Source of the DNA: Microtetraspora glauca
Lineage (GTDB): Bacteria; Actinomycetota; Actinomycetes; Streptomycetales; Streptomycetaceae
Reading direction: 5' to 3'
DNA: 52,240 nucleotides
Assembly (NCBI GenBank): GCA_000721275.1
Contig: JOFO01000082.1
Location: forward strand, 1-52,240
Of the stretch, positions 1-8,209 are shown in pieces; within the stretch, counting starts at the first letter, position 1; the number at the start of each line of letters is the position of its first letter. The position numbers and the translations under genes were made by a program. The notes under the pieces are model-generated. The model searched no databases. It had not been told where the DNA came from and saw nothing but the letters and a program-made list of their open reading frames with translations.

Positions 1-433
1 GGGTGGGGGCGGACGCCGGGGCGGGCCTCGCGGCGGGCGGGGCGTCGGTATCGGTCGTGCCCTTGCCGGTGTCCTTGCGGGTGTCCTTGCTGGTGTCCTT
101 GCTAGGGCCGGACCACCAGGCGCCGCGCCGGGGTGGCGGCGGGGCCGCGGGGCGGGGCTCCGGCGCCGGCTCCGGGGGCGTACCGCCGCGGCCCGTCCCG
201 GCCGGCCCGCGTTCCGCCCGGGCCACCACCTCGTCCGGGGTGCCCAGGTCGCCGAGGATGCCCCGGACGGCCGACGGGGACTCCTCGCCGTACGTGGCGC
301 GGCGGCGGTCGATCTCGTCGCGGAGGCCCGCGACGAGCGCGCTGCGGTCACCCGGCGGGAGGTGCCGCTGCTGGGCCAGGTCGCCCACCTCGCTCAGGTA
401 GTCGAAGACCATCCGGTCGCTCTCGATGCCCAC
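1..433 (-). CDS. HAAS-like domain protein, N-terminal part only
   Basis: This gene runs off the left edge of the window, so only its first ~144 codons are visible. The proposed GTG start (433) opens VGIESDRMVFDYLSEVGDLA; an ATG eight codons in (412) is an alternative. The first ~75 residues look like the helical HAAS/permease-prefix type module found at the N-terminus of Streptomyces membrane or signalling proteins (pattern R-x-x-L-V-x-G-L-R-x-E-I-D, then LGTPDEVV). After it comes a Pro/Ala-rich, low-complexity linker and a run of KDT repeats. A membrane or effector part may lie beyond the edge. It is divergent from the XPB-partner gene, with ~110 bp between the starts. The domain name is family knowledge recalled from sequence feel and is moderately certain; function is unknown. 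Confidence 0.6.
   Translation of the reverse strand, partial: MGIESDRMVFDYLSEVGDLAQQRHLPPGDRSALVAGLRDEIDRRRATYGEESPSAVRGILGDLGTPDEVVARAERGPAGTGRGGTPPEPAPEPRPAAPPPPRRGAWWSGPSKDTSKDTRKDTGKGTTDTDAPPAARPAPASAPT
67..102. repeat. 12-bp tandem repeat, three copies
   Basis: Three consecutive 12-nt units (NGGTGTCCTTGC with one variable base) lie inside the partial minus-strand gene. A fourth, degenerate unit precedes them at about 55-66. In the gene's frame they encode x-K-D-T blocks, a charged, probably disordered linker. Such units can slip and vary in copy number between strains. Confidence 0.7.
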
Positions 434-471
434 GCCGCCCCTCCACCGTCCGGCCGAACGCCGTCCCGGTC

Positions 472-500
472 CTGACGGTAGCGCCTGTCCAGCGGATAAC
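472..500 (+). promoter_or_regulatory. HrdB-type promoter for the XPB-partner gene
   Basis: CTGACG (472-477) and GATAAC (495-500) are separated by 17 nt, matching the vegetative sigma factor pattern. Transcription would begin near 507. This leaves a short leader holding GGGAGG (532-537) before the GTG at 543, and favours that start over the ATG at 510, which would be nearly leaderless. Confidence 0.5.
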
Positions 501-542
501 GTGGGGCGGATGGGGATCGGCGAGCTGGACCGGGAGGCGCAC

Positions 543-3029
543 GTGCCCGAGGGACGTCCGAATCGGACCGCGGGGAGCCCGCGCACGCTGGCCGAGGAGC
601 TGCGGGCACGCGGGGACGACGGTCTCGCCGCGCTGCTGCGGGCCCGCCCCGACCTGCTCGGACCGGTCCCGAACGACCTCACCCAGCTCGCGACCCGGGC
701 CGGGACCCGCGCGTCGGTCGTCCGCGCCCTCGAACGGCTCGACCGGTTCGCGCTCCAGGTCGCCGAGACGCTGGCGGTGGCCCCGGACCCCGCCCCGTAC
801 CCCGTCCTGCTCGGACTCCTCGGCGGCGGCCCCGACGCGCCCGCCATCGGGGCGGAGCTGCCCCGCGCGGTCGCGCTGCTGCGCGAACAGGCCCTGGTGT
901 GGGGCGACGACGACCGGCTGCGGCTCGTCCGGACCGCGCGGGAACTGCTGTCGCCGTCGCCGCAGCACCCCTCCCCCACCGGCCTCGGGCCGACCGTCGC
1001 CGAGGCGACGGCCGGCATGTCGCCGGGCCGGCTCCAGGAGATCGTCGCCGCCGCCGGACTGCCGTCCACGCACGACCCGGTGTCGGCGGTCGCCGCGCTG
1101 ACCGGGCTCTTCACCGACCGGGAGCGGATGGCGGCGCTGCTCGACACCGCGCCGCCGGAGGCGCTGGCCGTGCTGGACCGGCTGGTGTGGGGGCCGCCGT
1201 ACGGCGAGGTGACGGCGAAGCCGGCGCCGCCGGTCACCTGGCTGCGGGACCGGGGGCTGCTGCTGCCGGTGTCGCCGCGCACGGTCGTGCTGCCGCGCGA
1301 GGTGGCGCTGCACCTGCGCGGCGGGCGGGCCCAGCGGGCGCCCGAGCCGCGCGCGCCGGAGGTCGCGGTGGCCCGCTCGTACCGTCCCCAGGTGGTGGAC
1401 AGCGCCGCCGCCGGGCAGGCGTACACGGCGCTGGCGACCGTCGAGGAGCTGCTGAAGTCCTGGGACCAGGGCGGCCCGCCGGTGCTGCGGGCCGGCGGCC
1501 TGTCGGTGCGGGACCTGAAGCGGACGGCGACGGCGCTGGACGTGCCCGAGCCGGTGGCGGCGTTCTGGCTGGAGCTGGCGTACGGGGCGGGGCTGCTGGC
1601 CTCGGACGGCGAGGCCGACGAGCGGTACGCGCCGACGCCGGCGTACGACGACTGGCTCGACCAGCCGCCCGCCGAACGCTGGGCCCGGCTCGTCACCGCC
1701 TGGCTGCCGGCCACCCGCACCCCGCGGCTCGCCGGCGGGCAGGACGCGAAGGGCCGGGCGCTGTCCGCGCTCGGCCCCGATTTGGACCGGGCGGCGGCGC
1801 CCGAGGTGCGCCACCGGGTCCTCGGCCTGCTGGCGACGCTGCCGCCCGGCGCGGCGGCCGAACCGGAGTCGCTGCTGGCCCGGCTGCGCTGGGAGCGGCC
1901 GACGCGGGCCGCCCACGCCCCCGACCTGCGGGAACGCCTCGCCCGCTGGGTGCTCGACGACGCCGAACTCCTCGGCGTCACCGGCCGCGGCGCGCTGTCC
2001 ACCCCCGCCCGCGCCCTGCTGAACCTGCCGCTCACCGAGGCCGCCGAGCCCGCCGCGGCGGGCGGCGGCGTGGAACCCGAGGTCGCGGCCGAACGCGCGG
2101 CGGAACTGCTGGAGCCGCTGCTGCCGGAGGCCGTCGACCACGTCCTGCTCCAGGCCGACCTGACCGCCGTCGCCCCCGGCCCGCTGCTCCGCCCGCTGGC
2201 GGACGCGCTCGCGGTCCTCGCGGACGTCGAGTCGAAGGGCGGCGCGACGGTCTACCGGTTCACGCCCGGCTCGGTGCGGCGCGCGCTCGACACCGGCCGG
2301 ACCGCCGCCGACCTGCACGCCTTCCTCGCCGCGCACTCCCGGACGCCGGTGCCGCAGCCGCTGGCGTACCTCGTCGACGACGTGGCGCGCAGGCACGGGC
2401 ACCTGCGGATCGGCGCGGCGTCCGCGTACGTGCGCTGCGACGACGACGCGCTGCTCGGCGAGATCCTCGCGGACCGCCGCTCGGCGTCCCTGCGCCTGCG
2501 CCGCCTCGCGCCGACGGTGCTGGCCGCGCAGACGGACCCGGCCGCGCTCCTCGACGGGCTGCGGGCGATGGGCTACGCGCCGGCCGCCGAGTCGGCGGAG
2601 GGCGACGTCCTGATCACCCGCGCCGACGCCCGCCGCACCCCGCCCCGCACGCCCCCGGCGCCCGTCCCGGACGGCCCGCCTGCGCCCGACGCCACCCTGC
2701 TCGCGGCGGCGGTCCGCGCGATCCGGGCCGGCGACCGCGCCGCCACGGCCGTCCGCAAGGAACCCGCCGCCGCCCCCGCCACGCCGGGCGGCCTCCCCCG
2801 CACCTCCGCCGCCGAGACCCTGGCGACGGTCCAGGCGGCGGCCATGACCGGCTCGGCGGTGTGGATCGGCTACGTCAACGCGGACGGCGCGGCGAGCCAG
2901 CGCGTCATCGCCCCGGTCCGCGTCGAGGGCGGCTTCGTCACCGGCTACGACCACACGGCCGACGAGGTCCGCACCTACCCCCTGCACCGCATCACGGGGG
3001 TGGCGGAACTGGCGGACGAGGAGGTCTAG
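543..3029 (+). CDS. Helicase-associated (XPB/Ssl2-like C-terminal) winged-helix protein
   Basis: A large (~828 aa) soluble actinobacterial protein that regularly precedes the XPB-type helicase gene; no helicase motifs (Walker A or DExH) are visible in it. The N-terminus has repeated winged-helix-like segments (LAEELRARGDDGLAALLRARP; ATRAGTRASVVRALERLDRF). The C-terminal ~100 residues (WIGYVNADGAASQRVIAPV...) resemble the WYL-like module common at such C-termini. Start choice: GTG 543 has GGGAGG five bases upstream; ATG 510 is in frame and possible. The gene is tail to tail with the Uma2 gene, and the two stop codons share one CTAG. It is likely a partner of the XPB helicase in DNA repair or unwinding, inferred from context and family. 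Confidence 0.75.
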   Translation: MPEGRPNRTAGSPRTLAEELRARGDDGLAALLRARPDLLGPVPNDLTQLATRAGTRASVVRALERLDRFALQVAETLAVAPDPAPYPVLLGLLGGGPDAPAIGAELPRAVALLREQALVWGDDDRLRLVRTARELLSPSPQHPSPTGLGPTVAEATAGMSPGRLQEIVAAAGLPSTHDPVSAVAALTGLFTDRERMAALLDTAPPEALAVLDRLVWGPPYGEVTAKPAPPVTWLRDRGLLLPVSPRTVVLPREVALHLRGGRAQRAPEPRAPEVAVARSYRPQVVDSAAAGQAYTALATVEELLKSWDQGGPPVLRAGGLSVRDLKRTATALDVPEPVAAFWLELAYGAGLLASDGEADERYAPTPAYDDWLDQPPAERWARLVTAWLPATRTPRLAGGQDAKGRALSALGPDLDRAAAPEVRHRVLGLLATLPPGAAAEPESLLARLRWERPTRAAHAPDLRERLARWVLDDAELLGVTGRGALSTPARALLNLPLTEAAEPAAAGGGVEPEVAAERAAELLEPLLPEAVDHVLLQADLTAVAPGPLLRPLADALAVLADVESKGGATVYRFTPGSVRRALDTGRTAADLHAFLAAHSRTPVPQPLAYLVDDVARRHGHLRIGAASAYVRCDDDALLGEILADRRSASLRLRRLAPTVLAAQTDPAALLDGLRAMGYAPAAESAEGDVLITRADARRTPPRTPPAPVPDGPPAPDATLLAAAVRAIRAGDRAATAVRKEPAAAPATPGGLPRTSAAETLATVQAAAMTGSAVWIGYVNADGAASQRVIAPVRVEGGFVTGYDHTADEVRTYPLHRITGVAELADEEV

Positions 3030-3604
3030 CCCCTCGGCGCGACCAGGGCCGCCGGGTCGACCTCCAGCGGAAAGGGCTTCTCGATCGGGGTCGTCCGGCC
3101 TGCCTCGGCGACTGTGTGCTCGACGTACCGCCCGTCCTGCAACTCGCCCACGACGAGCGTCGGCACCGGCTCCAGTTCGAGCCGCCACAGGTGCTCGATG
3201 CCCGCCTCCGCGTAGTACGGCGGCTTCAGCAGGCGGTCGGTCCGGCGCCCGGACGACGACGGGGAGACGATCTCGACGACGAGCAGCACGTCGTCGGCGT
3301 CGCACGTGATCGGGTTCTCGGCAGCGGCGGCCGCCTCGACGACCACGATGTCCGGGATGAAAAGCCCGTCGGGCAGCACGAGATTGACCGCCTCCAGGAC
3401 TTCGGCCGCCACACCCTCCTGCTGGATGGCGCGGTCCAGCAGGCTCCAGAGGCGCGACGACGCCCGCTGGTGCTTGACTCCCGGGGCCGGTGACATCACG
3501 AGCGCTTCCCCCATCAGTTCACGACGCTGACCTCGGTCCTCCCCCAGTGCCAGGACTTCCTCTATGGTCCAGGGCCCGTAGTGCGGATCGTGCGCGACGC
3601 TCAT
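3026..3604 (-). CDS. Uma2-family (DUF820) PD-(D/E)XK endonuclease-like protein
   Basis: A 192-aa protein with the Uma2 signature: RRELMGEALVMSPAPGVKHQ near residue 30, PDIVVV near 100, LLVVEIVSPSS near 120, and a downstream R-T-D-R-L-x-K-x-x-Y-Y-A-E-A-G-I-E-H-L-W stretch that holds the lysine. These match the Asp, Glu and Lys of the restriction-endonuclease fold. The family is widespread, and its cellular role is mostly unknown; transposon links have been suggested. The gene is single, with no partner. Its end overlaps the end of the XPB-partner gene by four bases, and its start is 113 bp from the XPB gene, which is read the other way. Confidence 0.88.
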   Translation of the reverse strand: MSVAHDPHYGPWTIEEVLALGEDRGQRRELMGEALVMSPAPGVKHQRASSRLWSLLDRAIQQEGVAAEVLEAVNLVLPDGLFIPDIVVVEAAAAAENPITCDADDVLLVVEIVSPSSSGRRTDRLLKPPYYAEAGIEHLWRLELEPVPTLVVGELQDGRYVEHTVAEAGRTTPIEKPFPLEVDPAALVAPRG

Positions 3605-3717
3605 CTCGCCACCTCCCTCGTGCGGAACCGGTCGCCTTCAGTGTGGCAGCCCCCGGCGACAACCGACGGGTGTCGTGCAGACTGGATGTTTGGCCGCGCG
3701 GAAGGGAACCCACATAC

Positions 3718-5358
3718 GTGAACGGACCTCTCATCGTCCAGAGCGACAAGACGCTGCTCCTGGAGGTCGACCACGAGCTCGCCGAGGCCTGTCGGCGGGC
3801 CATCGCGCCGTTCGCGGAGCTGGAGCGGGCGCCCGAGCACATCCACACGTACCGGGTGACGCCGCTCGGGCTGTGGAACGCGCGGGCCGCCGGGCACGAC
3901 GCCGAGCAGGTGGTGGACGCGCTCGTCGAGTACTCGCGGTATCCGGTGCCGCACGCGCTGCTCGTGGACATCGCCGAGACCATGGACCGGTACGGGCGGC
4001 TCACGCTCACCAAGCACCCCGCGCACGGGCTGGTGCTGACCACGACGGACCGGCCGGTGCTGGAGGAGATCCTGCGGTCGAAGCGGGTGCAGCCGCTGGT
4101 CGGGGCGCGGATCGACGCCGACACGGTGGTGGTGCACCCGTCCGAGCGCGGGCAGATCAAGCAGACGCTGCTGAAGCTGGGGTGGCCGGCCGAGGACCTC
4201 GCCGGGTACGTCGACGGCGAGGCGCACGCGATCGAGCTCGCCGAGGACGGCTGGAGCCTGCGGCCGTACCAGCAGCACGCCGTCGAGGGGTTCTGGCACG
4301 GCGGCAGCGGGGTCGTCGTGCTGCCCTGCGGGGCCGGGAAGACGCTGGTCGGGGCCGGGGCGATGGCGCGGGCGAAGGCGACGACGCTGATCCTCGTCAC
4401 CAACACCGTCTCCGCCCGGCAGTGGAAGAACGAGCTGGTGAAGCGGACCTCGCTGACCGAGGACGAGATCGGCGAGTACAGCGGGACGAAGAAGGAGATC
4501 CGGCCCGTCACCATCGCCACGTACCAGGTGCTGACCACGAAGCGGAAGGGCGTCTATCCGCACCTGGAGCTGTTCGACTCCCGCGACTGGGGGCTGATCG
4601 TCTACGACGAGGTGCACCTGCTGCCCGCGCCGGTCTTCAAGTTCACCGCCGACCTCCAGGCCCGGCGGCGGCTCGGCCTGACCGCGACGCTCGTGCGCGA
4701 GGACGGCAAGGAGGCGGACGTCTTCTCGCTGATCGGGCCGAAGCGGTTCGACGCGCCGTGGAAGGAGATCGAGGCGCAGGGGTACATCGCGCCCGCCGAC
4801 TGCGTCGAGGTGCGGGTGAACCTCACCGACTCGGAGCGGCTGGCGTACGCGACGGCCGAGGCGGAGGAGAAGTACCGCTTCTGCGCGACGACCGCGACGA
4901 AGCGGCGGGTGACGGAGGCGCTGGTGAAGCGGTTCGCCGGGCAGCAGATCCTCGTCATCGGCCAGTACATCGACCAGCTCGACGAGCTCGGCGCGCACCT
5001 CGACGCGCCCGTCATCAAGGGCGAGACGTCGAACAAGGAGCGGGAGCGGCTGTTCGACGCCTTCCGCAACGGCGAGATCAACGTGCTCGTCGTGTCGAAG
5101 GTCGCGAACTTCTCGATCGACCTGCCCGAGGCGACCGTCGCCATCCAGGTGTCCGGCACCTTCGGCTCCCGCCAGGAGGAGGCCCAGCGCCTCGGCCGGG
5201 TGCTGCGCCCGAAGGCGGACGGGCACCAGGCGCACTTCTACTCGGTGGTGGCGCGGGACACCATCGACCAGGACTTCGCCGCGCACCGGCAGCGGTTCCT
5301 GGCCGAGCAGGGGTACGCGTACCGGATCGTGGACGCGGACGAGCTGCTGGCGACGTAG
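3718..5358 (+). CDS. XPB/RAD25-type DNA repair helicase (3'-5')
   Basis: A 546-aa SF2 helicase, the usual length for actinobacterial XPB. The N-terminal ~200 residues are the XPB-specific damage-recognition-like region (starts VNGPLIVQSDKTLLLEVDHE). Walker A is LPCGAGKT near 204, the Walker B box is YDEVH near 297, motif III is GLTATL, and motif VI is EEAQRLGRVLRPK near the C-terminus. The GTG start has GAAGGGA about ten bases upstream. The protein unwinds DNA with ATP, and the family acts in nucleotide excision repair-like processes. Longer upstream in-frame codons exist but overlap the divergent Uma2 start and are probably not used. The preceding large protein (543-3029) is its usual genomic companion. 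Confidence 0.95.
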   Translation: MNGPLIVQSDKTLLLEVDHELAEACRRAIAPFAELERAPEHIHTYRVTPLGLWNARAAGHDAEQVVDALVEYSRYPVPHALLVDIAETMDRYGRLTLTKHPAHGLVLTTTDRPVLEEILRSKRVQPLVGARIDADTVVVHPSERGQIKQTLLKLGWPAEDLAGYVDGEAHAIELAEDGWSLRPYQQHAVEGFWHGGSGVVVLPCGAGKTLVGAGAMARAKATTLILVTNTVSARQWKNELVKRTSLTEDEIGEYSGTKKEIRPVTIATYQVLTTKRKGVYPHLELFDSRDWGLIVYDEVHLLPAPVFKFTADLQARRRLGLTATLVREDGKEADVFSLIGPKRFDAPWKEIEAQGYIAPADCVEVRVNLTDSERLAYATAEAEEKYRFCATTATKRRVTEALVKRFAGQQILVIGQYIDQLDELGAHLDAPVIKGETSNKERERLFDAFRNGEINVLVVSKVANFSIDLPEATVAIQVSGTFGSRQEEAQRLGRVLRPKADGHQAHFYSVVARDTIDQDFAAHRQRFLAEQGYAYRIVDADELLAT

Positions 5359-5372
5359 GAGATCCGGCGGGC

Positions 5373-5675
5373 TCAGTCCATCAGCGCCAGGACCGGGCCC
5401 GCGAGGGCCAGGACGTACTGGGCGGTGACGACGTCGCGGCGGGGCACGACGAGGGCGGCCACGCCCGCCGCGGCGGCGAGGCCCACGGACCAGAGGGCGG
5501 CCGTGGCGAAACCGCCGCCGACGCCGTCGCCGGAGATCGCGTCGCCGAGGGTGAACGCCAGGGCCGCCACGGCGCAGACCGCGACGAGGAGCAGGCCGAA
5601 GCCCGCGAAGGCACGGAGCGCGAGGGGGCTCAGGGCGTACGGGTCGGGGGTGGGGCGCGGTGTCGGTGTCGTCAT
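5373..5675 (-). CDS. Small membrane protein, three predicted TM segments
   Basis: 100 aa when started at MTTPTPRPTPDPYALSPLA (ATG at 5675); an upstream in-frame start would add ten residues but has no clear ribosome site. After a Pro/Thr-rich cytoplasmic tail there are three hydrophobic stretches at roughly 24-46, 58-78 and 85-98. The protein ends almost inside the last one (ALAGPVLALMD). It is convergent with the XPB helicase, with a 14-bp gap. No catalytic motif is visible and the function is unknown. Confidence 0.7.
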   Translation of the reverse strand: MTTPTPRPTPDPYALSPLALRAFAGFGLLLVAVCAVAALAFTLGDAISGDGVGGGFATAALWSVGLAAAAGVAALVVPRRDVVTAQYVLALAGPVLALMD

Positions 5676-5746
5676 GGCTCCATCCCAGCAGCGCGCCGGG
5701 AACACCGGCAGGCGTGCGGGTACTCAGCCCGGGACCGGCCGCGTAC

Positions 5747-5926
5747 TCAGGTCCGGGCCCGGTCCCGTGCGTGGGCGGGGCGGGGGTTCCTGACGCCCGC
5801 CTCCGGGGGGCCGGGGTCGCCGAGGAGCGCCACGCTCACGAAGGCGGAGCCGAAGGCCCGGAGGGCCGCGGTGACGCGGCGGGGGCGGGGGACGGTGGTC
5901 ACGAGGGTGAAGGTCGTCGCGGTCAT
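5747..5926 (-). CDS. Possible small protein (59 aa), uncertain
   Basis: A short frame opens MTATTFTLVTTVPRPRRVTA and continues with a weakly hydrophobic LRAFGSAFVSVALLG stretch and a basic tail. GGAG lies only two bases before the ATG, a poor spacing, and the ATG at 5956 is an alternative. It occupies part of the ~500-bp stretch (5676-6174) between the membrane protein and the HelD gene. The rest of that stretch shows no gene, only an 8-bp direct repeat (GTACTCAG near 5720 and 5743) and a possible promoter. Treat as hypothetical. Confidence 0.25.
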   Translation of the reverse strand: MTATTFTLVTTVPRPRRVTAALRAFGSAFVSVALLGDPGPPEAGVRNPRPAHARDRART

Positions 5927-6033
5927 GTCTCCATGATGGAATCCGGACATTAGGAACACATCGGCCTGGGGGCGGAATCCGGGGAGAACCGGGGTCACCC
6001 TTACGGCGGACCCCTCCCCCTACGGGAAATCGA

Positions 6034-6064
6034 TTCGCACCGGACGGCGGGGCGGAGTTAGACT
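6034..6064 (+). promoter_or_regulatory. Possible promoter of the HelD gene
   Basis: TTCGCA (6034-6039) and TAGACT (6059-6064) are spaced 19 nt apart, which is long but tolerated. Transcription would start near 6071, leaving a ~100-nt leader before the GTG at 6175. No rifamycin-associated element (the palindrome reported before HelR genes) is recognisable here. Confidence 0.3.
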
Positions 6065-6174
6065 CACCGGCTTCCCCGCCTCTCGTCGCGTACGGAGAGC
6101 GCCGCCGTCCGGTCGGAAACCGGCGGCCACATCGACGTGTCCGTGTGTCCGTATGTCCGACCGGAGGCTTCACC

Positions 6175-8208
6175 GTGTCCGCAGCTGTGCCCACCGACGA
6201 CCCGCTCGTACGCGAGCGGGCCCACCTCTCCGCCTCCCGCGCCGCCCTGCGCGCGATGCGCGAGGAGGTGGAGGCGCTGGACATCAAGGACGTCACCGCG
6301 AACTGGGTGAACTCGGTCGTCCTGGAGCGGCAGATCGAGGACCGCATCAAGGCGCTGGCCGACCTCTCGCACACCCCGCTGTTCTTCGGCCGGCTCGACT
6401 ACCTGCCGCCCGCCCAGCTCGGGCAGCGCTTCTACATCGGCCGCCGGCACGTGCACGACGCGCAGGGCGATCCGATGGTCGTCGACTGGCGCGCGCCGGT
6501 CTCGCAGCCGTACTACCAGGCGTCGAAGAAGGACCCGCAGGACGTGGGGCTGCGCCGCCGGTTCGGGTACACGGGCGGCGAGCTGACCGCGTACGAGGAC
6601 GAGCACCTGTCGGACCCGGCGGAGCTGGAGCGGACGAGCCGGCTGCTCCAGGCGGAGATCGAGCGGCCCCGCGTCGGCCCGATGCGGGACATCGTGGCGA
6701 CGATCCAGCCGGAGCAGGACGAGATCGTCCGCTCCGACCTGTCCGGGACGCTGTGCGTGCAGGGAGGTCCGGGTACGGGCAAGACGGCGGTCGGTCTGCA
6801 CCGTGTCGCCTATCTGCTGTACGCCCACCGGGAGCGGCTGGCCCGGACGGGCACGCTCGTCATCGGGCCGAACCGGTCCTTCCTCCAGTACATCGAGCAG
6901 GTGCTGCCCGCCCTCGGCGAGCTGGAGGTGAAGCAGGCGACGGTCGACGACCTGGTCGCGCACGTGGAGGTGCGGGGGACGGACGAGGCGGCGACGGCGG
7001 TCGTGAAGGGCGACGCCCGGATGGCGGAGGTGCTGCGGCGGGCCGTGTGGTCGCACGTGACGCCGCCGAAGGAGCCGCTGATGGTCGTGCGCGGTTCGCG
7101 GCGCTGGCGGGTGCCGGCGTACGAACTGGAGGAGATCGTCCGGGAGCTGACGGCGCGTGACATCCGGTACGGGGCGGCGCGGGAGGCGCTGCCGCAGCGC
7201 GTGGCGCACGCAGTGCTGGTGCGGATGGAGCAGGCGGGCGAGGCGCCGGACGACCGGGTGCAGAACGCGGTCGCGCGGAACGCGGCGGTGAAGGCGCTGG
7301 TGAAGGAGTGCTGGCCGGCGGTGGAGCCGGCGAAGCTGGTGCTGCGGCTGCTGGGCGACGCGGAGTTCCTGGCGGAGCACGCGGCGGGGGTGCTGAGCGA
7401 GGAGGAGCAGAAGCTGCTGCTGTGGGCAAAGCCGGCACGCAGCGTGAGGACGGCGAAGTGGTCGGCGGCGGACACGGTGCTGATCGACGAGGTGACGGAC
7501 CTGGTCGAGCGGACCCACTCGCTGGGGCACGTGGTCCTGGACGAGGCGCAGGACCTGTCGCCGATGCAGTACCGGGCGGTGGGCCGGCGCTGCACGACCG
7601 GTTCGGCGACGGTCCTCGGCGACCTGGCGCAGGGCACCACGCCGTGGGCGACGGGGAGCTGGGAGACGGCGCTGGCGCACCTCGGGAAGCCGGGCGCGCG
7701 GGTGGAGGAGCTGACGGCGGGCTTCCGCGTGCCGAGCGAGGTGATCGCGTACGCGTCCCGGCTGCTGCCGCACATGGCGCCGGGCCTCGCGCCGGTGGAG
7801 TCGGTGCGGGAGAACCCGGGCGCCTTCGAGGTGCGGACGGCCGCGCCGGGCACGGAGGACGCCACCGTGGTCGCGGCCTGCGCGGACGCGCTCGGGCACG
7901 AGGGCTCGATCGGTCTGATCGCCGCGGACGCGCGGATCGCGCCGCTGGCGGAGGCGCTGGAGGCGGCGGGGATGCCGTACCTCGCGCCCGGCGAGGAGAC
8001 GACCGCCCAGTCGCGGCTCACGCTGGTCCCGGCGTCGCTCGCGAAGGGTCTGGAGTACGACTACGTCGTGCTGGACGAGCCGGCCGCCGTGGTGGACGGG
8101 GAGCCGGACGAGCGCACGGGTCTGCGGCGCCTGTACGTGGCGCTGACGCGTGCGGTGTCGGGTCTGACGATCGTTCACGCGGCGCCGCTGCCGGAGCAGT
8201 TGGCCTGA
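6175..8208 (+). CDS. HelD-family RNA polymerase-associated ATPase (UvrD-like)
   Basis: A 677-aa superfamily I protein. The first ~100 residues are a helical arm (RERAHLSASRAALRAMREEV ... WVNSVVLERQIEDRI), typical of HelD, which inserts into RNA polymerase and removes it from nucleic acid. Walker A is GGPGTGKTAVGLHR near 197; the Walker B region is LDEAQDLSP near 456; a motif V/VI-like region is LVPASLAKGLEYDYVVLDEP, then GLRRLYVALTRAV near the end. The GTG start has GGAGG seven bases upstream. The family recycles stalled polymerase; one branch (HelR) protects against rifamycins. Branch assignment is not certain here, and the HelR-linked upstream palindrome is absent. It is convergent with the next gene, with a single base between the stops. 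Confidence 0.85.
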   Translation: MSAAVPTDDPLVRERAHLSASRAALRAMREEVEALDIKDVTANWVNSVVLERQIEDRIKALADLSHTPLFFGRLDYLPPAQLGQRFYIGRRHVHDAQGDPMVVDWRAPVSQPYYQASKKDPQDVGLRRRFGYTGGELTAYEDEHLSDPAELERTSRLLQAEIERPRVGPMRDIVATIQPEQDEIVRSDLSGTLCVQGGPGTGKTAVGLHRVAYLLYAHRERLARTGTLVIGPNRSFLQYIEQVLPALGELEVKQATVDDLVAHVEVRGTDEAATAVVKGDARMAEVLRRAVWSHVTPPKEPLMVVRGSRRWRVPAYELEEIVRELTARDIRYGAAREALPQRVAHAVLVRMEQAGEAPDDRVQNAVARNAAVKALVKECWPAVEPAKLVLRLLGDAEFLAEHAAGVLSEEEQKLLLWAKPARSVRTAKWSAADTVLIDEVTDLVERTHSLGHVVLDEAQDLSPMQYRAVGRRCTTGSATVLGDLAQGTTPWATGSWETALAHLGKPGARVEELTAGFRVPSEVIAYASRLLPHMAPGLAPVESVRENPGAFEVRTAAPGTEDATVVAACADALGHEGSIGLIAADARIAPLAEALEAAGMPYLAPGEETTAQSRLTLVPASLAKGLEYDYVVLDEPAAVVDGEPDERTGLRRLYVALTRAVSGLTIVHAAPLPEQLA

Positions 8209-8209
8209 G

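Noticed and set aside
899..3493. Very long alternative frames opposite or overlapping real genes (for example at 899-3493, 348-3305 and 31461-35156)
   Set aside because: They are Arg/Gly/Pro-rich shadows of strongly biased GC-rich genes and carry no domain motifs; the true frames hold clear families.
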